From: Haematococcus lacustris
Lineage: Eukaryota > Chlorophyta > Chlorophyceae > Chlamydomonadales > Haematococcaceae
Length of the DNA stretch: 64,000 nucleotides
Assembly (NCBI GenBank): GCA_030144725.1
Contig: JASKMD010000009.1
Span: 2,519,031 to 2,583,030, forward strand
Direction of reading: 5' to 3'
The position numbers and the translations under genes are program-made. Shown one piece after another: positions 48,401 to 60,400 of this stretch (the stretch's first letter is position 1; every line of letters starts with the position of its first letter). A model generated the notes under the pieces. The model saw only the letters and a program-made list of their open reading frames with translations, had not been told where the DNA came from and ran no database searches.

Positions 48401-51400
48401 GAGCAAACTCTGCATGTTACACACCTTCACGACTTCGACATCATCCTGGGTAAGCCCTGGCTTGCGGAAATCAATCCCCGCATCGACTGGAAAGCCAACA
48501 TCATGCGATTCCGACATGCAGGACGCCAACACACACTCCGGCCCCCTGTCAAGCAGCCAGGCACTACAAACACCAGCGGCAGCCCTTTGCTCATAAGCTC
48601 TGCACAGCTCCGCACGGCCATCAGCAATAACTGTCCAACCTTCCTAGTCTCCATCACCCCGGCTGACAGTAATGCCGAGACCTGTCATCAGGTTCTGGAT
48701 TGTTCTCCCATTGTACAGGAGTATGCCGACGTATTCCCATCAGACCTTCCGCATGGACTGCCACCAGAGCGCTCCGTGGACCACCGTATTGAGCTCCAAC
48801 AAGCCAAGCCACCCCCGGCGCGGCCCATCTACAATGTGTCCAGTAGTGAGCTAGCGGAGTTGAAACAGCAAATAGGGGAGCTCTTGGACAAGGGCTTCAT
48901 TCGCCCCAGCACCTCTCCCTATGCCTCCGGTGTGTTGCTTGTGCGCAAAAAGGATGGCTCATTCCGCATGTGCATCGATTACCGCCCTCTCAACCGTTTG
49001 ACCATCAAGAACAAGTAACCTCTTCCACGCCTAGACACACTACTAGATCGGCTCCATGGTGCCAAGGTGTTCAGCAAGCTAGACCTGCGCCAGGGTTACC
49101 ATCAAATCCGGGTTGCCCCCGAGGACATCCACAAAACAGCTTTCCGCACACGCTACGGTCATTTTGAATTCACGGTGCTACCCTTCGGGTTGTGCAATGC
49201 ACCAGCCACGTTCCAGCGTCTCATGAATGACGTCTTACATGATCTCTTAGATGACTGCGTCCTGGTCTACCTAGATGACATTCTGATCTTCTCCCGCACC
49301 CCGCAAGAGCACTTAGCCCACCTTCGGCGCGTGCTCGACCTACTCCGCAAACACAAGCTCTATGCCAAGCTCTCCAAGTGTGAGTTCGGCATGGACCAGA
49401 CATCCTTCCTTGGTCACATTGTCTCTGCCTCAGGCATTGCATGCGATCCAGCCAAGGTAGCTGCGGTTCAATCCTGGCCCATTCCCAAAACTGTGCATGA
49501 AGTGCGCAGCTTTCTAGGCCTTGCTAACTACTACCGCCGCTTTGTAAAGGACTTCTCTACCATTGCAGCACCTCTCACCGCTCTGACCAGAGCAGACGGG
49601 CATGACAAGCAGGGTGTCGTGGCATGGGGTCAGGCCCAGCAGTCAGCCTTTGACGCTCTGAAGCAGGCACTCGTCTCTGCACCTATTCTCATTGCTCCAG
49701 ATCCTTCGCAGCCATATACGCTTCGATGCGATGCATCCACAGTCGGCATTGGTGCCGTGCTCTCTCAGGGTACCGGTTCAGCCGAGCGGGTCGTAGCCTA
49801 CCACTCCCGTAAACTACTGCCAGCAGAACGGAACTATCCCACCCATGAGCAGGAGCTCCTGTCTCTGGTGGAGGCCCTCAAGGTATGGCGTCACTACCTC
49901 CTTGGTGCGTCATTTAACCTACTCACGGACAATTGGGCTACAAAGCACATTCAAACACAGCCTCGCCTCGATTGCCGTCGCCAAGCGCGGTGGATGGAGG
50001 TCCTTCAAGAGTACGACTGCATCATAGATCATATCCCGGGCAAACAGAACATAGTGGCAGACGCCCTGTCACGTCGGTCAGATTATCAACTACTGTCGGT
50101 TGGGCGACGGGCACAGCGCAACCCCGCCCAGGTCACTGAAACAACCATCTCTGTCGACCAATCACGGCTACGGAACATACGCGATGCTGCGGCTACCGAT
50201 CCTCAGTATCAGCGTCATCTCACTGCCGCCCTCAAGGGACGCGCACGGCAGTTTACGGTTCAGGACAATCTGCTGTACCACACAGGCCGCGGGACCGCTC
50301 TACTGTACATTCCAGCGGGCCCCTTGCGCACGGACCTGTTGTGTGAGGCACATGACGTCCCCACGGCTGGCCATCTTGGTCGGGACAAAACCTACCTCCG
50401 GCTGTCTCGCCTTGTCTACTGGCCACGCATGGCAGCTGCAGTGCATGACTACATTCGCACTTGCACCCACTGCCAACGGAACAAGTCTAGCACCACAAAA
50501 CCCTTTGGCCTTTTGCAGCCTTTGCCCGTGCCCCAGCACCGATGGGAGCAGGTCAGCATGGACTTGATCACCCAGCTACCTGTCACCTCGGCTGGCCACG
50601 ATGCCATCGTCGTCTTTGTGGACAAGCTGACTAAAATGATCCATACTGTCCCCACCACCACCACAGTGTCAGCCCCTGAGCTGGCCCAGCTCTTCTTCGA
50701 CTCCGTCTTCAAGTACCACGGCCTCCCCAAGGTCATCATCTCTGATCGGGACCCCAGGTTCACTTCCAACTTCTGGCAACACCTCTTTGCCAAGACCGGG
50801 ACCCACTTGAATATCTCCACAGCCAACCATCCCCAGACTGACGGCCAGACTGAGCGCGCTAACCGCACCATTGAAGACATGTTGCGCAACTACGTCTCGC
50901 CGCACCACACAGACTGGGACAACCACCTCACCGCCGTTGAGTTTGCCTACAACGCATCTGTCCAAGCCAGTACAGGCTATTCCCCTTTCATGCTCAACTC
51001 CGGCCAAGAACCTCACACTCCTTTGTCTCTAGCAGTGTCATCAGCTGCTCCAGCACGGGTCACACCAGATACCAGCGAGAGTGCCCCAGCCTTCCTCCAG
51101 CGCATGGCTACCAATATCGCCGCCGCTACACAACACCTCATCAAAGCTCAAGAGCGGCAGGTCAAGTATGCCAATGCCCACCGTCAGGATCACACATTCT
51201 CCACTGGTGACATGGTTTACCTTTGTGACAGCTTCTTTAACCACATCAGACCAGCCACGCAAGCTGCCGGTGCCGCCCGCAAGTTCACCCCAAGGCAACA
51301 CGGTCCCTTCAAGGTCCTAGAGGTCGTCACCCCTGTCGCCCTGCGGCTTCAACTACCTGCTGAGTGGAAATCAGTCCACCCGGTTGTACATGTGTCGCAT

Positions 51401-54400
51401 GTCAAGTTGCACCACGATGGCAGTGCGCAGTTCCCCACTCGCAACCCCGCTCCTCCGCCCGAGCCAGACATCATCGACGGTGAAGCTCATTACCACGTAG
51501 AAGCCTTCCGCAACCACCGCTTCCAGCGCGGTAAACTCCAGCTGCAAGTGAAGTGGCTTGGCCACCCTGAACACGAGAACAGTTGGGTGCCCCTGGCACA
51601 ACTACAAGAAGACATGACCCAGAACGTCCTCAAGAAGTTGTTGCGAGCATATGCTTTCCGCACCAAGCAGCCCAAGGGATGGATGCAGCCAGCGTAGGTT
51701 AGGGTAAGATAGGATTGTTTGAACACATGCCTGCCTGTCTGTTGTTGTCACACTGTTGGTTGCATGGCACACACATAGCACTTTCAACTGCACGCTTCGG
51801 GACGAAGCTCTCTCCAAGTGGGGGAGAGTGTAAGAGTACACGATTGCACGGTAGGATGCATGAACAATTGCTGTTTTTCTTTTACATGAAGTGCCACGTT
51901 GCCTAATGACGTTGTTTCTCACTGAATGATGTCGGTAGGTTTTAAGCGAGTTGTTGTAGTGTTTACGGAGGAGAGAAGAGACTGAACCACAATAGTCCTT
52001 TGTACACGGAACATTGTAAGACTCCTTCCTAACGGTCACGGTCGGTCTGCCTCTAACACCTACGGTCCTACGGTTCTCCACGGTTCTTAGTGAATTCGGT
52101 CGCTGTTGCTTTACAAGCAATAGTAAGTCAGCCATAGCAGTTCTAGCTCCGGCGTTAAGCTGAGACCCTAGCCGTAGTTAACGCTACGAGACTTTTAGAG
52201 GCCGTCCTTAGGCTGAAAGAAGTCCTTAGACCATTAGCGCTTGCATTTACGAGTTTTTCCGGGCCCACGCATTACCACTGTTGCAAGCAGGCCACATCTG
52301 CAGTGTGGATCAGCAGGGTCTTGAGTGCATGAGCAGGCTGGTTGCTTGGCAGTGATCCAGTGTGGCTGTGGTGGGCAGCGATGCCTAGCCTAGCCTAGCA
52401 AACAGAGACACTGAAGTGGGCACAGGGTAATGTGAGCAAAGCAGGAGGGGCTACACCTACAAATGGCAGGCCACTCCTTCTCCCTGCCCTGTCAAGCAGC
52501 TGCATGCTCGCAGCTGTGCCACCCAGGGTTATGTAGCGACTGTGTCAAATCTTACAATGCTCGCGTTTGAATACTACTCAACGCCATGGTATCCATGGCT
52601 GTGGAGTCGCTGCCGGTCAGGGCATGGAGGACAGCACACCTGGTTGGCTGCACACACCCTGCCTGCCAGCCTACGTGTGCAGGTGGCTAGGGTGGGCTAG
52701 TGCAGGTGGTACCCTTTTTTGCTAGGGTAGGCAAGGGTAGGGTGCAGGTGCCTACGTGTGCAGGTGGCTAGGGCAGGCTAGTGATTTGTTTTGCGTAACA
52801 CATAACGATCGGAATCAAAAGCTTGTTTCCTAGGCCTGGCTTTCGTTACCAAACGGACCCTTGCGTCAGCTGGCCTCGGCTGCTTCGTAACCAAAAAATC
52901 TCACTTCGCGTATAGTGTTATTAAAAATGACTTTTTGGCATGAGTAAATGCTGCAATACTTGTTTTTCGTTACCAGTCGGGATCAACTGCGTAACCAGCC
53001 ATGTGATGGTCCTGAACCCTCCGTGACCAGCATCAGCTTGGCTACATTGGAAAATAAGACACTGCTGCACACACCCAGCTACCCTACCTGCCCATGCACC
53101 TGCCTGCCTGACCGCTGCCTGCCTGGTGCCAGGTGGCAACCTGTTCAACTACGTGCAGCAAGCAGGGCGGCTGAAAGAGCAAACTGCACGCTGGTTCCTG
53201 CAGCAGCTGGTCATAGGTCTGGACTACTGCCACCGCAAGGGGGTGGTGAACAGGGACATCAAGCTGGAGAACTCGCTGCTGCAAATGGAGCCGGTGCGTG
53301 CAAGGCTGGGGTTTCCAGGGGGCTGGGCTGAGAGTGCTTTAGTCAGAGCTGCTTTTTTGCAAGGCTATATTGCTGGGCCAGCAAGCAGGGGGCTTGGGTA
53401 GGTCAGGAAGGTGACAGAGCCCTACCCAGCTGGCTGGATGGCTGGGATGTTTGGGACACTGTGCTCAGCACGACAAGGCTGATGGGGGGTGCCACATAGC
53501 ACTGCGAAATGCAAAGTGCAGGCACTATCTACACATATCATGCTCAGGCTTTGCTGTCTGTATGACCTGCCCTGTTTGGCCACAGGGCATCCCAGTGCCT
53601 CTGCTCAAGATCTGTGACTTTGGCTACTCCAAGGCCCACTTCATGTCAGCACCGAAGTCCAAGGTACTGGGCCGCTGCCGCCACCCCTGTACTCAGTGTG
53701 TAATACACACGCTACATGGGAGGGCTGGGATGAAGTGGGGCTGCGGCTGTAACGCCACTGGCCAGGAGCAGTGTTGCCGAGTTCTCAACAGTCTGTGCAT
53801 GGCAGGGATGGTTGCATGGGTCAGCCAAGACCATGCAGTCATGTGGGCCATGGCAGTGGCATTGGAGGTGATAATGGAACTACTGTGTTTTCATGCATGC
53901 GTGCATGCTTGCATGCAGGTCGGTACGGCGGCCTACATGGCTCCAGGTGAGGCAAGCTGGTCCTGCTGCCAGTACCTTCCATGCAGCCAGGGCAGTTGCA
54001 TCTGTGTGTCACTGTCATCAGCACCACCACCACCATTACCCGTGCCATATGCCTCCTCGCCCTCATGACAGGTGTCTCAGATGTTACAATGCTCGGGTAG
54101 GGTAGGGCAGGGCAGGGCAGGGCAGGGCAGGGCAGGGCAGGGCAGGGCAGGGCAGGGCAGGGCAGGGCAGGGCAGGGCAGGGCAGGGTAGGGTAGGGTAG
54201 GGTAGGGTCAGCTGGGGGCTTCCAGTCTGCAGGCCTGGTACCTGCAGCTGCCCCAGCTGGTGCGCAAGTCATCCACGAGCACCACCCTGCCCAGACGCTG
54301 GGTTGTGACCCAGGGCCTGCACACCACCTTGCAGCAGGCTCGCAACACCGCACCAGCACCCCAGCTTCCCTGGGTGCCAATGCCTGCTGCGCTAGTATAG

Positions 54401-57400
54401 TCCACAAGCGGCTTGACACGCTTGTGGCGCTTCATGAACACCTTAGCCATCTCCTCCTCCAGCTGCAGCCATGCACACAATGCACACTGGGTGGCTGCCA
54501 TGGTGGCACCAGGTTGGGCGTGGTACAGTCAACTACTTTCGTCCTTTATGCGCACCCACCACCTCCCAATACACAACCCACCCACCCACCCATCCTCACT
54601 CTCTTAAAACATCGCTTCAGCCCCGTACAGTCTTAGCCCTGTACAGCCTGAGCCGCTGCCTTGCCCACTTGGGGTCCAGGCACACCTCCTACACCGCATC
54701 TCAGATGGCCAGGGTGACGGTGAGGTGGTTCAAGGAGTTGCCGGCTGAGCTGGTTGCTGCCAGGTGCTAAGGTGCGGCTGGATTGTTGCTAGCCACCGCT
54801 GGGTGTTGCGGCCGGCATTGTTCAGGCAACTGGCCTGCCCCCCCTGACAAGCTTCCACCAGGCCAGCTGGTCTGCTACTGGCTAGCACGACTTCTTGTCC
54901 CACACCCCGAAAGCTGCAGTGACTGTCTGAGGTGACGCTAGGGGGAATGCCCACCACAATCTGTGAGCTTGAGCTTCTCGGACGCTTCTCAGCTAGGGCC
55001 TTGCCGGTGTGGGGGAGTCCCAACACAGGAGCCTCTGCTGCTGATCCTGCGGCTGCCTCTGGGCGGCTGTTGCTGCTAGAGGGGCCTGCCACTGCGAGTG
55101 GGGGAGGAGGGTTGGGGAGGGGGCGTGTGTAGCACACACGTTGCCACCGTCTGTCTCTACCGTCCTCTCAAATGTAACCCCCTTCTTGGCCAACTTGCCT
55201 GTGTTGAACCGCATGTCCCAGTGGTGGCTCAGGGCTGGCTCTGTTGTATAGTATAATGTCGGAGGCCAAGCTGTTACGGGAAAATAACGAACGAGACCTT
55301 GTCGAAAGTTGCAGTAAACGACGAGGCGTAGCCAAGTCGTTCACGCGGCTTGAGACGAGGCCGAGGTTGCTATTTGAACGTATACGTATTCCTTTACATT
55401 ACGGCATTACGGCAGGAATTCGAGACATTATACAGTATCCCTTTACATTACGGCTTAGTTCCAGGCTAGTACGTTTACATGATAAGCGGGCAACTTCAAA
55501 GAGTCTGCGTCGCCCAGCTCTGTCGACGGCCCCTGCACTTTTTCAGTATTTTATTGCGGTCACGCAGCGTTCAAAGCAAATCTTGTGCACTTTTTCAGTA
55601 AAACCGCGGGTAGGCAGCGGTTACAGTAAAACTCCGCGGAAGCCACGCTGTCTCCAGCATCATACAGCCACGCACACAGCCTGCTCACCGTTGTGGCGAG
55701 CAGCGCAACCTCTTCGGGGCGCGAGGTCGAAGAGCTTTCGGATCTGTATATTACGGGAAAATAAAAAAACTTACTTCCCCCGTAATGTTAAGGGATGCAA
55801 TGCTACCAAGTACGGCTGGAACGTATTTTTTCGTATACCGTACTCTCCCTTTTGATTCCCTATCCCGAATCGTTTTTTGTCCTTCGGGTAACCGGGAATG
55901 ATTAAAGATATTTTTCTGGTCTTTCGGGAATTAGTCAAAAAATTAGTTGACCTTGACGAAAGTGCCAGCAATGGACCAGTTTGTGGTCCGGGGCATCAGT
56001 GCCGCCGACGCAGCTGATAATCTGCACCGCGAGCTCCTTATGCACGATGAATAACGCTTCCAAGTGTCTCTTGATCGTCAAGCGGCAATGATTGAGAAGC
56101 GACTACCTGGGACCACTAACTTTGGGCCTTCTCCACGCCTCAATCTTGCCGCATCGCCCAGCACACCTCCTGCTCTCGCACGCACCGGCAAGGCGTATGA
56201 GAATTGGTGGCAACCTGCTAGGATTCAGCCCACCCTGGGCTGGGCCATGGGGAGGCGGGCCAGGCTGGGGCAAAGGCTAGTGCGGCGGGCCAGGCCGGGG
56301 TGGCAACGAGGGTGGCTGCTTTGCCCCGGGCAAGGTCGAGGGAGCTGGGCCAGGCTGGGGCAAAGGCTTGGGTCACAGGACAGGACAGGGTGGCAACCAG
56401 GCTGGCAACCATGTCAAGGCGGCTGGTCATACACGGGCAGCCGGCCAAGGCGGGGTGCTTGCTTTGGCCAAGGCAGCAAAATGGGTGGCAGACAAGTCTG
56501 AATGCTCGAAGGCAGATGATGAGATATGCCGCCACTGCCAGCAGCGACAGGATGACTGTATATAGCGAATTTCAGTGCCCCGTGTGACGTGGTCAGGTGA
56601 TAAGGCCACTAGAAGAGAGACCACGACAGTTGACAATGTCAATCATATGATTTTGATGCGAGATTACTGAGGTGGGAGGCTTATTTATTTCTATGCACGA
56701 AGACGTTTTCAAAACTAGCTTTTGTAGTACGGCTGGAACGTATTTTTTCGTATACCGTGTTAACCATATACACCGTACCGCGCAATCGTCGTGAGTGTAC
56801 TTTGAGAGGTCGCATGTTCAGTTCCAATTGGGTCGTTGGCTCATGCCACACAAGGGCTCGCTCGTCCATAACTACAATCTAGCCAAGATTGCCTCCACTG
56901 CCTCCTGAGCCTCCTCCTCTGCCTCTCGAGTAGGGTGGTTCCCCTCCCCAGCTAATGGTAAGATTCATGTCAGCTCATAATAGCTCGTTGTAGCTCATGT
57001 CAACTCATATTAGCCGTTGTAGCTATTGTTAGTTTGTGTATGAGCTTATATCAACTTTTTGGCCCGGAATTAGTGTTGGCGGACGCACCCTACTTCCGAG
57101 CCGCTTGCTCCACTTGCAACAACATCGCATCGCAAGCCATCATCTCATTGAGAGCTGGCTCATCCACATCAACATCTCTTCCGCAGACAGTGGTATGCTG
57201 ACATAGGCGCGTGACGCTAGATGCGGCGAACTCCAAAGTGCAGCTTCGGCACTGGTATCTCGCAGACCCGCCATCTTGCTGAGGATGGTGATAACAACAG
57301 CTGTATGTAGCTCCTTGGGAAACGGCATCGCTAAGTGCCGCCAAAGACCACCGTTTCAACGGTCCGTATCATGCGGGAAACACACTGCCATTTTTTGAGT

Positions 57401-60400
57401 AAATGGTAATACGGTGAATACGGACCATACTGACCCGTATTTGGGAACACTGCTCTGTTGTGATGGTTGCATGTGTCTCCTCAATCAGCCCAACATTCCC
57501 TACTGATCATGCACAAGATGTTGCATGTGGGTAATCTTACTCAGCTACAATTCAAGTGTAACATGGTCATCACATTGCAGAGCATGTGCACATCTGGCAT
57601 CAACACATTGACTGCATTGGCCACCACTGACCTGCATGCATCATGCGCATCAAGGCGAGTCAGCTCACACGAGGGGTTCACATAGGGTGGGGTAGCAGAG
57701 TTGGGAGATGGTGTACTTCATGTGCTCCCGAGTGCCCAGCCCTTGATGCATCGCGAAGGGGGAAGGAAGGAGAAGAGGTCATGTAGGAGGCAGATATATG
57801 GCTTGTACCCAAGGTCATGTAGGAGGTACAGGTCTACAGGACTAGGGTAGGTGGTGCTGAAGGGTTGCCGTGTGTGCTCTTGCATTAGCTTGTGCAACTT
57901 CACAGATCATAGGGTAGGTGGTATGAGCAGGCCGCACCCCCATTCCGGTCTCCAGGTGTATGCAGGGATACAAGTCATGAAGGGCGTGTTTGGGCTGCCA
58001 TGCCAGTGGGCCGCTGTGCACTTCCCTGGGCGGCAGAAACTGACATTGGCCACAATAAATGACAGCTATTGTGTAGATATGTGACGCAGGCCTGAGCTGG
58101 TGGTGCATGGTGGCCACAGAAGGGGCTGAACCCCACACTTTGACCGCCCCTCCTGCTGCCCACGCCCTGCAGAAGTGATCAGCACCACTGGGAACTATGA
58201 TGGCAAGCTGGCAGATATATGGTCGTGTGGCGTCATGCTGTACGTGATGATGTTTGGCAAGTACCCCTTTGGCGTGGAGGTAGGCAGCAGGCCAGGCAGG
58301 ACTTGGTAGTTAAGAGGCATGTCAAGCAGGCAGGGTAACAGGAAGGCAGGCCAGACCAGGGCAAACATGACAGCCAGATCATTTTATTCTCTGTCTCACT
58401 GGCATTGCAAAAGAATGGTGTGACATGATTAAAAGTGTAACAAAGGGATATCCAGTATGCACAAGTATTACCTATCTCGATATATATATATCTATACTAT
58501 CTATATCTATACTTCTTTATAGAGATCGTGTTTCTAGCATGCATCACCACTCCTGCTCCTACGCAGTTAAGTGCCCAATTTGAATAAATTCAGGCATTTA
58601 AGGCCCATTGCTACTCCATTCCGGTACCATTGTGAAAGCCAAGCACATAGCCATGCCACCATTTCTAACACCTCTCAACTGTGCCCTTGTCTGTCTCCTT
58701 ATGCTCACCAGCTGCAAAGAAATGACATGTTTAATACCCTACCCCCAAAAATCCCTGATTTGCATTGAAACTTCCCTAGTGTGAATATGGCGTTGCTCCT
58801 TTTCACCTTCACAAAGACTGGTATCGAAACTTTTGTAGAAGCGGCTATCCATCCCACCGCCCTAACTAAAGCCAACAGCTTGTCACAAGCATTATCGAGT
58901 GGCAGTCCAAGGCACTTGAAGTCTTGCACTTCGACATGCAAGCATGCTACTTGCAAGATCCCTTCCTGGCCCTTGCAGCTTTCTTGGCTGGCTCAGCAAC
59001 CACCTCATGCTTGAAGTAGAACCTATCCTCTACTAGGAAACGTAAGCCATGCTGTAGTTGGGCTGATCGTTGAGCTGCAACGTGCAACATTGTGTCGTCG
59101 ACAGCCAAGGGGATCCAGGGATTGAAGGCTGCTTGTTGCTTACCACCCTCCATGCTGGCTGCTGCTGCTTCTAGCATGGTGTCCTTGTTTGGGGGGTAAA
59201 GGCCAGTCTTTTCAAACGCACGCTGTAGTGGCTGCATGGAGAAGCCCACAGAGTAGTGATGATTTGGGAAGGTGTTGGGTTTGAACCCTCCCCACCAGCC
59301 AGGAATGCAGCCTCTCCCAACAGCTTTTGACAGTGAGCCTTGACATTGCCGAACAGCTGGTCCCAAGGCTGGAGGAAGGAGGTGCATTGCGCTGGCAAGA
59401 CGACCAGGTCAAAGCCATGCACCCGGGCTGCCTCCTTGGTGTCCTTGAAGCGAGAGGCGTACCCATCTAGCACCAACAGCGGTTGGTGGGGCACGGTTGG
59501 TGGGGCTCACACCGCCTGGGATGTGTTGCGCCATTATGTCCAACAGTTAAGGGGACAGCCTGCCGTCTATCATGTGTGCGCCCTCCTTAAGATGATGGAA
59601 GGCCGTGGTAGAAGTGGATGGCACCCTGCATCCTGCACCCTGCATGGCACACTGCACTGCTGCATTTGTTGCGGCAACAGCCACGCTGCCCCTGCTGCTC
59701 CAGCTCCACCTGCTGCTGCTGCTGCCGCTGCCATTGTACCGCAGGCAGGTGCTGGGGGGCCGGGCGGTCTGAACCCGCAGCAGCGCGTGCAGATGATGAT
59801 GGGCCGGATCCTGGGCATGCAGTGGACCATCCCTCCAGATGTGCCAATCTCCTTGGAGTGCCGCGACCTGCTGTGCAGATTGCTGGTGGCTGACCCTGCT
59901 TGCCGCATCACAATGGCACAGGTGACCTCCTCAAGGACTTTACCCAAGGGAAAGCATGATCCGATGGGAGTAAAACCTGGCACCCACCAGACACTCAGGA
60001 TGCCTAGGGTGCCTAGGGTGCCTGGTGGTGTGGGGGCTCACTAGTACTACAGGCAGGTGCGCTTGCCCACCCACTTTCCCGCCCACGCCCACCCAGGCAG
60101 GTGGCAGAGCAGGTAGGCATAAAATCTGAACCTAGGACCTGGCTTGAATAGCATGCTCGTCTTGACTCTGCCCTACCCCTGCAGATCTCTCAGCATCCCT
60201 GGTTTCTCCAAAACCTGCCCCCCGATGCCCTGGCAATGAACGCCAACTTTCTGTCCTCTGCCGACTTCACCAGCGTACAGAGTGTGGAGGACATTCAACG
60301 CATCATCCAAATTGCGCAGACCCCTGGCCCGGGTGGGTGTCCACCATGCACCATGCATGAGCATCAAGAAATAGGACAGTGCATGTTGTGCAAGGTTCAG

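Larger units (their letters stand above)
46057..52285 (+). mobile_element. Gypsy2: full-length Ty3/Gypsy chromovirus in SnRK2 intron 3
   Basis: Structure: 457-bp LTR, primer-binding region, leader ORF, gag, pol with chromodomain, polypurine tract and 457-bp LTR, flanked by AGCAG duplications. The LTRs differ by one base that I can see (C at 46422-region, T at the matching site near 52195), so insertion is very recent. It is in the sense orientation of the kinase gene. One in-frame stop interrupts pol (49016-49018). Confidence 0.95.
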
